Both the position numbers and the translations under genes were made by a program. A stretch of 64,000 bases of DNA, taken from assembly GCA_002205965.3 (NCBI GenBank), contig NADL03000471.1, positions 992,001 to 1,056,000 of the forward strand, in the 5' to 3' direction. Below are positions 21,271 through 32,829 of the stretch, in pieces (position 1 is the first letter of the stretch; each line of letters opens with the position of its first letter). Below the pieces are notes generated by a model. It ran no database searches and was not told the DNA's origin. It worked only from the letters and a program-made list of their open reading frames with translations. This DNA is from Kappaphycus alvarezii (lineage: Eukaryota; Rhodophyta; Florideophyceae; Gigartinales; Solieriaceae).

Positions 21271-22376
21271 ATTTCCCCCGTCAGACATGACCGTAGTTTC
21301 TCTTCGGAGGCCAGGATGTTCTTTTTCAAGGCAGCTACTCTTGTGCACAATACATTTATAGAGTACTAACCTGACCAGCGAGTAGCGGCTGTGTACACGG
21401 ACTCGTTGCGAGTTTGCGATGGGACGAGTACCGCAATCCCACAGCTCTATATCGCAGGGGACATGGTCACCCGACTCCAGAAAATGGTCAGGCGCGGTAG
21501 TTTTCATCCATAGTGACAGCCTGTCTCTCAGCAAACCGTTAGTGCAGTAAACAGTATGATATCGAAATGGTTAAATCGCATGCGAACCTCAAATGCAAAA
21601 CACAGTTGGTCTGTGGAGATCAAGGCATCGCAGTCAGTGCGACCTATTGGCCATCAATCTGATTGGTACTCTCGAGTGCCTGTCCTACGGCGGGGACGGG
21701 ACAGCTATCTCTAACCGTCTACTGTTGTAGCACATGATGCCCTCTGGTCTTACCTCAAAATTATGGGTTAAACACTTCTCCATAAACCCTGCTTTACCAG
21801 TTTCCTGAATTAGAAACATCCGCAGGGTTCTTAAATTTGCCACACTGTCCTATGTTGGACTCCCATTCAAGTAGTCACGGTATATGTAATTCCATGACAA
21901 CTTTCAACATAAAAACCTATAAAAGCACCAATCGAGTTGCAGTCGCCAAGAAGAGCCAACAGAGCCCTATTTGCGCGTATCTCCCTCAAATTTCATATTC
22001 CATTCCAAGTTCCAGCTGCCATGTACAAACTGCGACGTACAAATATCGTTGGCTGAACAACTCTTCAATCACAGATATCCAGTCACTCACATGCAATAGT
22101 TTACTTTTACGCTTTTATGGTTCTCAATGGACCGACCCATGATTTCGGTACCATCCAGTCTACTAGACCACACCACACCCGAGACTGCAAGTGCCTTTGT
22201 GCCAAACTAGAACGCAGCCATTCTGCTTGCAACATTTTCATACCCACGCGTCCCATGGTACTGCATATGGTTTAACTGACTGGATCTATTTTGAAGACCA
22301 CGCAGACTCTAGGCAGAAAGTGCAAGTGATGTGACAGGACTGCTGCAACTTTAGGTTACAACACGAGCTCTCCTTG
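21271..22376. other. Non-coding; LINE-tail-like segment at 21585-21760
   Basis: 21585-21760 shares scattered matches with 10400-10600: AATGCAAAACA versus AATACAAAACA, GAGATCA, CAGTGCG, TGCGACCT and GGTCTTACCTCA(A)AA. Nothing else is supported. Confidence 0.4.
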
Positions 22377-22946
22377 TCAGGCCACTTGGTTTATCACGTC
22401 CATCACTGATTGAAAACCCCTCAGCGCCACCTTGTGCCTCGAGCTCCAGTCCGCAAGTAGAAAGTCACACATCTTTGGCTTGGTGCCGAAAACTTTGCGC
22501 TGGCGATGGAGAAGCGTTATCGTCATGGAATGGAATCCAACATTTTCGACGAGTTCTTTTCCAGCAGCCACAGAAGTCCGTCTCCATCTCCAAAGTCGCG
22601 ACGTGGACAAGTCGCCAACGTCTTCCGCAAGAGAGTTCGGAAGATTTCTTACCTTCTTCGAAAGTCGCTTACGCCCAAACCTCCCGATGTAAGGGAGGTG
22701 CTGTATGGCTATCGTGTACTCAACTTGTTCATAAGCCAGCAGGCACGAACCGAGTTTTTTGGAGCGGGTGTGTGAGGGGCTGCCGGAATTCTGAGTTGAG
22801 TATATGATTTTGCGAGGAGTAATGTACCAGTGTGAATGTTTATGGAAAAGATGGATAAACCATCCAAACGGGGGTTGCTTGGAGGGGGACGTTCGCACGT
22901 GCGGGGGATTGGGCATCTTACTACTACCGTTGCCACTGGTTTCCAA
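22377..22946 (-). CDS. Unrecognised 189-codon frame overlapping plus-strand frames
   Basis: This is the longest frame between 19 and 25 kb on the minus strand. It opens at a TTG, with the first ATG about ten codons in. Its second half reads naturally (KMCDFLLADWSSRHKVAL, then QSVMDVINQVA) and is Arg/Lys-rich. Three plus-strand frames (22432-22692, 22475-22807, 22506-22775) overlap it, so the coding strand is uncertain. No domain, signal peptide or membrane segment is evident. Confidence 0.25.
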   Translation of the reverse strand: METSGNGSSKMPNPPHVRTSPSKQPPFGWFIHLFHKHSHWYITPRKIIYSTQNSGSPSHTRSKKLGSCLLAYEQVEYTIAIQHLPYIGRFGRKRLSKKVRNLPNSLAEDVGDLSTSRLWRWRRTSVAAGKELVENVGFHSMTITLLHRQRKVFGTKPKMCDFLLADWSSRHKVALRGFQSVMDVINQVA

Positions 22947-22949
22947 AGC

Positions 22950-25070
22950 GTTGGAGGGCAGACCGTTCGAGCAGATGGCTTGGCTACCAGCTGCAAGGAT
23001 TTGGAGCTACCCGCTGCCAAGATAAAGGCTGGAGAGGATAATGGGGGTTCGTTTTGTGGGCAAACATTGGGTGGGCGAATGTGACAGATGGGATGGAGCG
23101 ACAGCTGGTGCGCTATGCGGTACAGTATTGTCCTGTGCTTTACAGCTCTGTAGTGTAGTCTTTATAGTACTGTAAATTAGAAGTCAGTTGTTGAAACCAG
23201 CCAGCAACAGCCAGCATCAGATTTGGGTCTGCAGCGGGTTAGAACACAGTAGCCCACCTGCTGTACTGTACTGTGAGGGCAATGTAGCGCACATTTAATC
23301 ACGAGATTCAGTAAGGGTTCTCCATGAGCTTGCTCATGTATTTTGTCTTGAAAGTGTCTGATTAAGGACCAATAATTGGTTTATCAGATTTTCAGGCTCA
23401 ACAGGTGTTGCATCGTAACACCTGTGACAAGAGTTACAGAAAGAAAATTAGCTATCAAATATTCCGAAACATAGGACACGTGGGCAGGCCTTTCCCGTCG
23501 GCCATTTTGTTATTGAAATGCCAAGTGGCAGACTTTGATTGCAGAGGTTAGGGAACTTCGAGAAGTCCACTGTAAGGATATTGCAGTAGTGCCGGATACT
23601 GTAGTTAAAGAGGCTACAAAGAGGTAGCCGTACCTAGGTAAGGAACGGTACAGTATTGTGCCGTCCGAACTGTGCGTACAGTAGAGGCAGAAGCTGATAC
23701 AGTGCCAGCGCAGCAGCGGTAGCTGGAGTGTGGACAGCACGGCGTGGGAAGGACAATGCCGGGTGTAGTAAGGGTAGCCGACAAAGGGTCAGCCGGGGGA
23801 GGGACACGGGGGTCAGGGCACAAGCCGAAGCAGAAGAATTCGGCGCGGTAGCGGGATCAGGAAGGATGGACACCGAGTGGGTAATGAGAGCGCGGGAACA
23901 ACAGGAATGGCAGTCCATATTCCACAACTGTAAGGATGATGGTTTTGTCCGGGGGCTACTTGCAGGGTATCCCAAATGGTGCGTACAGTAAAAATTTGCC
24001 GGCATATGGGTCGTGGTGGTGGTAAAAATTTCCGTCGGATTTTAAGTCACGTGCTGACTTGTGATTGGGAAGAGTTTTCTGTAACAAGATTAAGAACAAG
24101 ACACCGGAGCAATTATTTGGGATTGAAATTATTCGTTCCCACTAGTGTCTATGTATAGGACCGTTGCCCTCTTCTTTTTCAATACAAATTTCTTTTACCT
24201 CAGCGCATTTCTTGTCCGTCCACATTGGTTCATGTGTGTAGATAGCCGATCAAAACAAACTTTTCAAGATTGTTGCCCTCGGGTAAAGCTAGAGCAATTT
24301 TCCCTCACCAACGTCCGCTCTTCGCAAGAAGTTGTGAAAATGACTTCATTTTGGAAGTAAATATAGTTCATATTATCGTGGGGGTTCAGAAACGAGGACT
24401 CATGTACAGTAAGAATCACTGTACTGTAACTTAACATAAAAAAGCTTTTTTTCAGTAAAATTTTCGGGCTTCCAAAAAATTTACCTTTCCGAAATGTAAC
24501 GGAAACTGTCCTCATATGAGGACAAAGTGTGCCCCATACGAGGGTAGAGCTATAACGGATAGAAACTAGGTCACAACACGAAATAGCAACTGGCTGTCCA
24601 ATTTGGGAGTGTGTTTCCTTTAGGACCACTAATATGTGAGGAGAGTTGAATGGAAGACGAGGTACATCCGGTTATATGTTAGCCGTATAGTTAGGCCGTG
24701 CGCAGTCCCCAGTAGACACTGAATGAATTAAACTTCTTCTAATTAATGAAAGGATTTGGAACTGTACATATACACTCAGGAATACAGTCTTCCAACATGG
24801 AACCTCGATTTTTATAAATGGAAATACGAAAATATTTCCGCTTACTCATTTGCTTGGTAAATACGAATTACCAACCCGTAAATAATTGTATATAAAAGTT
24901 CATTCTGTGCTGTTTAACGGATCATAACTCATTGCAATCTTTCAAATTGTAAAGCACACAGAAATACCCTGCTCCAGCTGTGAATTCTATCACTGAACGG
25001 GCACGGTTCGGTATAGTTTTACCCGCTGTAAGCCCTTATTGTGTAGAAGGAAATTGGAGATTCAAATATG
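22950..25070. other. No supported gene
   Basis: Several short frames occur on both strands, none with a recognisable motif. CAGTACTGTA-type words cluster at 23110-23275, 23645 and 24400-24430. Confidence 0.35.
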
Positions 25071-25074
25071 TGGG

Positions 25075-26127
25075 CCGTCGCTCCCTTGAGCGTTGCAAAC
25101 GCGTTTGTGCCGCTCAAGATTAGCAGCGATGCTGTTTAACATGTTTGTCAACCGATTAAAGCGCTCTTTGTCAGTCTCTCGAAGTGGATGCCATTTCAAA
25201 TTCAGATTAGTAAATGCTACGACAGGCTTATAGAAACCTTCATAGTATCCTTTTGACTATTTCAATTTGTGAGCCAATAGCGTCAAGAGTCCACACTCGA
25301 GACCAAAAAACTTTTCAACTATAATCCGATAATTGGACACTTTTCTATTAAAGTTTTCTCGCCTTCTTAAAGAAAGAAGTGCTCCATAAAAACGCGCCAC
25401 AAAGCAGGTACCATTTGTCCCCAATAAAGCCCCATGTTCGCGGATATATGTTAGCGAGAACTCCAGTATCCTCCCGAGGATTCCCATATGTAGTCTTTTG
25501 AGCTCTTCCCTTACCAAGAGCGCATGCGTTGCAGAATTTCCAAGTCCGCTACTGACCCGAAAAATGCTCTCTATATTCGAGGGAAAATCTATTCGCCAAC
25601 ATCTGTACTTCAACGTTTTAGCCATACAGCTTATGTATCCCGCTCAAATACAGCTTATCATCTTCGATACTTTCGCTCAAACGAAAAAAACGCTGGAATG
25701 TCACATAAGTCGCACATATTGCCTCCCTGAATTTTGCAAAACGCAATATATCCTGATGAAGCCGCCTCATTGCGTAAAGTTTTCCAAATTTTGTAAATAA
25801 CAAGTGATAAGCAAATGGTGAGAGAATAGAAATGAAATTGGTCACCAACCGGGCAAAGGAAGGTGCTTTCATTTGGAAAATTCTTGCAAGTCTCTGCTAC
25901 TGCCCACCATGCTTCAATACAGTCATGAAAATGAACAACACATCGCGTGCTGTGATGGAGGATCTCTTAGCTCTCCTGATGTTGTAGTAAGAAGCCATGA
26001 ATGACTCCAAATAATTCCAGATTGTCTCGAATTCAGCCGGTGAAAAGTTTATCATTTTTTTGAATGCCATCATCTCCTCCTCCATTGTAGAATGCGTCAA
26101 AAAGCGGTGAAGGGGAATCTGAATCAT
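25075..26127 (-). pseudogene. DDE transposase pseudogene, PIF/Harbinger-like
   Basis: Three minus-strand pieces in order cover most of a DDE-superfamily transposase. N-terminal piece 26127-25897: NFSPAEFETIWNYLESF, then ARDVLFIFMTVLKHGGQ, the helix-turn-helix type start. Middle piece 25872-25618: APSFARLVTNFISIL, then ATYVTFQRF and YLSGIHKLYG; family members have TDVTFQ and FSGKHxLYGyK, so the first catalytic Asp appears as Tyr. C-terminal piece 25625-25257: EFSLTYIREHGALLG, then NRKVSNYRIIVEKFFG. After a stop near 25257 the reading continues to about 25075 with VAFTNLNLKWHPLRETD. The middle and C-terminal frames overlap at 25618-25625. Several frameshifts and a stop make it inactive. An acidic N-terminal extension may reach about 26330. 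Terminal inverted repeats were not located. Confidence 0.75.
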
Positions 26128-27099
26128 TATCTGATGTCTCTAGTGCTCGGGCGCATTCATTCTGGTTAATGTAATCACAGTACTCCATTGCTGAGCCTGC
26201 GACAAGCTGAATGCCGCTTGAGGATTCTACAGCACATATCGGGGATACGGTAGTTTCATTTTCTCTCCTATCTCGACTGTCCTTTCGAGTAGCTGAGAAG
26301 CGGATATTTGACGGAAAATCATTGTGTTCAAGGGTAAAACAGAGGGAGCTTCACAGTGTCTAAGGCTGCAGTGTGTGAAAGTTGGTATCGCAGTTGTTTT
26401 GCACTGTTCATGCCTTTAAATATTGCTTTTGTCAAGTTGAGAGACCGATCAAATTCGGATTTCACTCATTGATTTTGAAACATACTGAGCCGCGCGCGGG
26501 GTTTCTGCAATGTTGGTTTGTACAGAGTTCAGTCAAATATGCCATTTATTTTTTGATTGCAGGAGTGTTTTCAATAATAACATAGAAGGGCGTAAGAAGT
26601 ACGCACAAATCAATGCACCTTGCACAATTTTTTGATGTACAGTTGCAATTACTTTTCATTTGCTCTTTCTGACGTGTCCGCATATTTTGCGAATTACCCT
26701 ATTGGTTATTTTGAAAGTTTCTTAATTCAGCAAATTTGTCTTTAACTCAATATGAATAAACCCAATAGAAAATTTTAATTAAGAAAACTACGGCTTAAAA
26801 AATACAGTAAAAAGGATTTGGCCTGATGATATATTTAATTAGGAAAAGGACAAAATATGGAAATCATGCTAAATTGAAATGAAAGCAAGGATTTAACTGT
26901 GCCAGATGTAGGGCCCTTGTCTCAAGACTCGATGGAATCTTCCCCTTGACCCAGTCTAACACCATCTGCCGTCTATTTATACTGCTGTGTAAGGTCCTGT
27001 CCGTCCCGGACCCCTGAATGTACTGAAATTGGATATTCAGGCTCACAACAGGGAGAATGTAAAAGATGACTTTATTACTACAAAAATTGCGGGAACCAC
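26128..27099. other. A+T-rich spacer
   Basis: 26128-26330 may be the acidic 5' end of the DDE transposase on the minus strand. From 26640 to 26880 the DNA is strongly A+T-rich. No other feature. Confidence 0.4.
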
Positions 27100-28641
27100 T
27101 TGCACACTCAGCTCAAATATGAAAAGTTACAAGGAAAGAAACTAATTATCCCTGGTAGGGTCATCCCCATCTCGACCCCAGCCATTCTCAAATCCCTCTT
27201 TTTCAGTAGGGATCACATCACATCCTCCGATCAAGCCTGTACTACTCATCACACACCCCTCGAACAAGCACGTACCACTCCTGGTACATCTTTCTCCTTC
27301 AACGCTGTTACCAGCGCAATTATGTCACCATATTTCCACGCCCCAAATCCTTTGAGCGTTTTCGTCCTAAGCACATCGAGTGGGCTTGGGTTATTTTTCA
27401 ACTTACCACTCGAGGTGCTGCAAGCCAAAAAAGTAAACCTCTGGAAACTACCTCAGCACATGTTAACACTGCTGCTGGATTCCATGACTATACAGATGAG
27501 AAAAAAAGTAAAGGATCAACTTAAGTGTGGCATGATACGGAGGCGCCAGTACATGGCCCGGATCACACACAGCAGCAGATCGTACATAGCGAGCATGATT
27601 CTCGTAGAGAGCATTCTGCTGACGGATAGGTGATTCCTAAAGTTCGCGACGGATGCAAGGATGGCTGACCTGAACATGAAATGGACACGGCAGTGCTTAA
27701 GTGGAAGCTCGATATGGAAAAATGTAGGGATTACACTTACGGTGACGCACGGAAGTCATAGCAGCGCAAGAAATAGTCCAAGCAACAGAAATTTGCCGGT
27801 ATCTAGAAACGCAAGGCTGATTACGCTTTGGCTAAATCGAAGACGGTGGCTGCAAAAGAGAAGAGACGGAGGCAAGAGAAGAGCATGATTTTACCAATTT
27901 TGAAAACACAGATGCTGAGTGCGAACGCCGCTGCGGCCAGTGTCGAAGTGAGCGTTCATTTGTTTCAGTTGTTTGAGTCATTTCTCGCGATGATGGCGTA
28001 GAAGAATGGATTAGCGGTTCTCGAAATTGCACTGGGATTGCCTACTTCTTTTGTTAAGGTAGAGCTCAATATAGCTCCTGATCTGGTCCAAATAGATGCC
28101 GGGATATCTAATAATGGAGTTGACCATGAGAAAAATGATCTCTCTGCTGGGGAAGACCCAGAACAACTGAAAATCGTCGTTCTGAGAGTGACTTTTAAAG
28201 TTTTCAGCGTTGCAATGTTACTACTTATATCTTCGGGCGACTATTCTGGCCGCGCTCTACGGGGCCTTGGCAACGAAAAGATTTTCTTGTGTACGCGATG
28301 TTGTTTTAGATTGCGTTTTTGTTCGTCTTCAACGTCTTCATGTACTGCTCAATTTTCATCAAAACAAAACAACGCCTATCAAAATTCCAGTTGGACAAAA
28401 ACACAGAACTATTGTAGGCCACAGAGAAAAGAGATTGCTTGAAAGGCCGCCGACCAAGACAGATTATTTACCTGTTATGGATATACCTAATTACCCATTC
28501 GTTTACCATACGCTGCGACCGAATATTGAGATTTTGACTCCCTCGCAATATCCATTCCGTACTTTCATTCTGTTTGTATGGAACAACTATGTCAGCGTCT
28601 CCCGCAAAGTCCATATCCGCCATCGTATGCCCCAACTCTGA
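27100..28641 (+). pseudogene. Unrecognised broken plus-strand gene(s)
   Basis: A 177-codon frame (27100-27633) with Ser/Thr-rich middle and basic end is followed by a reading at about 27650-28010 with ARKS, then KRKADYALAKSKTVAAKEK (coiled, basic). That is followed by SVHLFQLFESFLAMMA and frames 28038-28442 and 28210-28641. The pieces follow each other without overlap and look like successive parts of one decayed protein, interrupted by at least four stops or shifts. The basic coiled segment followed by a hydrophobic helix resembles accessory DNA-binding proteins of DNA transposons, but that is a guess. No catalytic motif is seen. Confidence 0.3.
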
Positions 28642-28644
28642 AAG

Positions 28645-30880
28645 ATAATGCTCTTAGTTCCAGTAAATTGGTAAATAAATATAATTGTTTCAATCATTAT
28701 CTGCTTCGTTGTCAGTAATTTCAACTGTTAATGAGCCAAACAAAGATTTTACATGAAAAAACTACTTAAAAAGCTTGAGCCTTCTTATACCCATCATATT
28801 CTATCTCTTTTTGTTCATTCTTACCGGGCCGCCATCACCGATTCTTGTTACAACCAACGAAGAAGTAGCAGTTGGGGAAGCCGATACTAAGACCATGGCA
28901 CAGTGCTCGCTCTTCTGCTGATGGCCAGTAGAACAGGTCCGACCGGACTGTATCGAGCGCTTTGCACATCGCAAACAGTAAATGTCGAAAGAAGTGTAAA
29001 ACTGTGCCATTCGAAATACCGTACCTCCTACCTATTCTTTACAAGTCCCTCTATCCTTCGTTTTTCCGACTAGGACGTCGAAGTAAAAGAATAAAATATC
29101 CCTTGTCTTGAGAATATTTTAGAACGCGCCACGCGTTGGTCGTTTCCACAGCAATCTAGGATTACTTACAAAGGATTAGGAAGCTTATTCTAACACAAAG
29201 ATAAGAGCGCGTCAAATATCTCGCGACCCATAAGACAGAAAGAGTGAAATAGTGTGAAATGAGAGTTCATCTCTCTTACTCTATTGTATTCGTTGGTGTT
29301 TCTTCCTCGCGCATACACAGCCTTTGCCTTTGTGCGCCCACGCCGAACAGTCACAATTTCGTCGGCAGTCTCTTCTGCGGGTTCTTTTCCTATCATGGAC
29401 TGGAAGATTCATTGTAGAAATGCACTTAGATATAGATGCCGCTGAGTCTCCTCCGTTTGCTGTATGGACCGCTGTAGAAAGGAAACAGCAATTAGCAAAT
29501 TATCATCTTGGAAAACGTCCATGTCGATCGACGCAATTTTGACAGCTCATGTCGACGTCCAGAATGATAATGATGGGTAAGCACATTGTCGTCATCTCTG
29601 AACCCCTTTCTGGTTTTCAGTTCCGCTTGTGTAAAGCTCTCAATTTATCTTATGTTTTAACAAACCCACTGTTATTTATGAAATAAGAACGCCCAGAAAT
29701 GAAAGTTCATAATCTAACGAAACTTTTCTTGATTGAAAAGTTCTTATGGTTTTTTTTGCTCAACGAATCGTTGGATAGAGATCATGGAAGCAACGGATAG
29801 GCCTGCCAATGACGCTACCATAATGACTGTTATCTTTCGCTACATATTCCAAATTACGGACATTGAATCGTCCCGGCTTTCGTAGAAGTCTAGAGCTCCA
29901 TTGGCAGGGAGAGGGGACAAAAAAAGACATAAAAAAACAAAAAAAGGAATCCAAGAGGAGCACGGAAGTCTTTCCTTGTCGTAGATAAGTTTTGAAATGA
30001 CAAAAGTTAGTAAAATTCTGTTAAATACGAAAAAAATTCTGTAAAATACCCTTCTCAAGTTTCCAGATAGTGCGAACTAGCTTCGTGGGTCTGATATCTA
30101 TTTATAAGCTTGATCGTTCTGCACTGTCCAGTGCTGTAAGGTACTTTTATTCTCTCTTGATCTCAAAAACGTTGTAATGTCGCAAGTGATTGGGATTTAC
30201 CCGTTTTTCGGTGCAGCATGCTGATTAGGTTGCCGCTATTTTAGTAGAGATAACAGAGCTCGTTTGTTTTCAATTGAAATTTTGGGTAGAAATTTGAGAT
30301 TGTTTGTACAATCCGCTGCTCTGCAGAACTTCGGTATTTATTTTACTTAAAGCAGACTAGCTATATCTACTAAAGGTAGCAGGCCAAAGTCTGTAGGGTT
30401 CCTGTGGCCCATGAAATATAGTAAATTATACAGTTTTATTACCTATCCAGGTATGGCAACAAGAAAAAATGGAGTAGAAAGTAGGCTTTGCAACAATATT
30501 GGGAGCTCAACAAACGAATTGCTACCTGAAAAGGGAAGCCTAAAAGGATGTTGCTTCATCGAGGACGTGACTGCACTGTAAACGGCTATGTTAACACATC
30601 AATGATTTGATATTTAGCTTACTTTCTCTAAGTCAAATTTACACTAGATCAACGAGAAAATGATTAATAGTAATTTGATGCTCTTTTATGAATTTCGAAA
30701 GGTACAATTTTGTTTCTTTTGGTCTCATTTGGTGTTCCTCCATTACTGCTTGCTCGGTGATTTTGCACTTGGGCCTACTCGCAGGGCTGCCCTTCAAGTT
30801 TTTTGCATACCGTGTAGATGGATACATTCAGTTCGTGTCATTTCGTTAACTAGCGGGCTGGTGGTAGTAAAGTATTGAAG
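28645..30880. other. A+T-rich DNA without a supported gene
   Basis: Small frames on both strands (for example 29324-29542 plus and 30639-30827 minus) lack motifs and overlap each other. Confidence 0.35.
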
Positions 30881-30882
30881 AT

Positions 30883-30914
30883 CTAGAATCCAGTTCTGAA
30901 GAACTGGATTCTAG
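30883..30914. repeat. Perfect 14-bp stem-loop
   Basis: CTAGAATCCAGTTC (30883-30896), loop TGAA, GAACTGGATTCTAG (30901-30914). The arms are exact. GTTAAC also flanks it on both sides (30845 and 30920). Confidence 0.9.
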
Positions 30915-31335
30915 TTACGTTAACTTTGAAATGCTCTAGGATGGAGAGTAGCGGGAACAAATAAAGTCCCCACCGGACGTCGGTAGGTTTTAAGTTCTCT
31001 TTATAACTGTTGTTCAATATTTCGCAAATATGAGACAGTTCAATCTCTTCATCCGAAATAGTTCCCCTCTCGTCACCGCATATTCACTTCGCTCTCTCTT
31101 TCCACTTCGCCCTCTACCTTGCTCCCCTTTCGTAGCTCAGTCCTATATACCTGATTGTCTTCAAGCCATTGTCAAGTGCATTGTTTCTATTTAAAGTACT
31201 ACTATAAGGTATAAAATATGCCTACTACGGATAATTAGGGTGGTGCAAATCATGTTACAACTGGCTCCGCTAGTGAAGCTCCTTTTCTCTCCCAAGTTAC
31301 GGGTAAAATTTTGTCTTTCATGTCCCAGGTGTTGA
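30915..31335. other. Possible 5' LTR/leader zone of the outer copia element
   Basis: No coding frame was seen. A pyrimidine-rich stretch lies at 31060-31140. A matching 3' LTR was not found after 41545, so this role is inferred from position only. Confidence 0.25.
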
Positions 31336-32133
31336 TTGGATTCGTCAAAAAGATCCATACCTGGAAGTCAGATCAAAAACTCTCCGGTACTGTTTTGTAA
31401 AGCACATGGCTTGGTTCTGCCCGCCAGCTGTCTTGTTGCGTCCGATCTTCGCTCACTTCAGACCGTTTTCTCGGAGCTCAGGGACCTATTGGACAAGTTT
31501 GTTGCTAACTTTAATCGGCATTCGTCCTGCAGGATCCTCATGACATTAGAGACGAATATGTACAAGGATGGGGACGATATCAGTGCCGCTTTTGAGATTT
31601 TACGCAACCTTGTCGTAGCTGGATTTCACCTTACTACGAAGTGTGATGAAGCTGCTTATTATGGCCCGAGTGTACCGCCTACTACTCTATATGTGAACCA
31701 CTCTCCGTTGGAGGTGGCTTCCAACAATAAGGCAATGCGATTCAGAGAGAATGACTACCAGGTCGCTAGAAAGCGTGGCCATTATTTTTCTGAAATACGT
31801 CGACGAGTGCTTACGGATGTTACGAGCCTTCACGTTTATCCAACAGCAGAAGTTGCACTGCCTCAACGATCTACTCAAGGTGATGCCAAGTGCTACTGCC
31901 TGGACGTGGTGGGTGGATACGCGACAACGTTCCAACAGGCCGTTGACATGGCTGAGCAAAAATGCAAATATCATGTCATCCAAACCAAGGTGAAGGTTAT
32001 ACGTAAGTCTTTTAGAACTTCCATGTTCGTCAATGAAGGTGTTTACACAACTGAAGCTCCTGGAATAGTATACAAGGCCAATACTAGTATCTTTCTCCAA
32101 GCAATTAACTCCCTTCGGTGTTATGTGGGGTAA
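31336..32133 (+). CDS. 265-codon uninterrupted frame upstream of copia protease; unrecognised (Gag position)
   Basis: This is the longest intact frame between 5 and 49 kb. It opens at a TTG and its first ATG is residue 69 (31540), so a full start is not evident. It contains a coiled segment (LQTVFSELRDLLDKFVANF), then a mixed region rich in Tyr, Val and Ala, and ends in TAA at 32131-32133. It sits just upstream of Gag-like debris (32140-32700) and a copia protease on the same strand. It might therefore be a Gag N-terminus or a captured gene. No Gag domain or zinc knuckle is visible. An intact frame this long among heavily broken neighbours is odd. Confidence 0.4.
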   Translation: MDSSKRSIPGSQIKNSPVLFCKAHGLVLPASCLVASDLRSLQTVFSELRDLLDKFVANFNRHSSCRILMTLETNMYKDGDDISAAFEILRNLVVAGFHLTTKCDEAAYYGPSVPPTTLYVNHSPLEVASNNKAMRFRENDYQVARKRGHYFSEIRRRVLTDVTSLHVYPTAEVALPQRSTQGDAKCYCLDVVGGYATTFQQAVDMAEQKCKYHVIQTKVKVIRKSFRTSMFVNEGVYTTEAPGIVYKANTSIFLQAINSLRCYVG

Positions 32134-32829
32134 TTTTTATGTCCTCTCCAATGAAGCCTCTCGAAATAACTGTCCTTTTGAACCGTTCTCGTGTCTCGGC
32201 CCATGGATGCAAATTTCAGCAGTATTATGATAAGCTTAAGACTGCTTTTGAACTCAACATGGATGACTAAGTTGAAGGATGATATTTTTTTCAAGCTGAG
32301 AACGAGAATAACTGACACAACGGAGACAATAAAGGAGTAAATTTCGTCAGGAAATGTCTCTATGGCCGTCAGTCTTCATCAAATAAGCCTAAACGATTCT
32401 ATAACCGCCGTATTAGCCGTTATAAGATGTAAAAGAAGGTCTTGTTCAACCCCTTTTAATTTCAAGTTGCTTCAAATTTGGGAAGCACGTCATATGATGA
32501 AGGATTGCTCAAAACTGCTTAATCTTGCTCATACAGCAGAAAAAATGGAGTACCACACGAACCGTAATGATGTCAATGCAAATGGTATGGACATGGAGTT
32601 AGCCGACCTTTGCAGCCAGCTGTATTACGGAAATGTCAAAGTTAATGGAGAAGCTGTAGAACAAGGAGAGGAATATGATAGACAGGTATTCTGATACATC
32701 CTGGCAAGCACCCAACATGCGAAAGTTCAATTACTTCAATATGGCTCGAGATCGTCCAATAAATCTCATGCTTTTCCCACTTCTGTTGCTTTCGGTTCGT
32801 TTGGATTAACTGGCAGTAAGGATGTGCAA

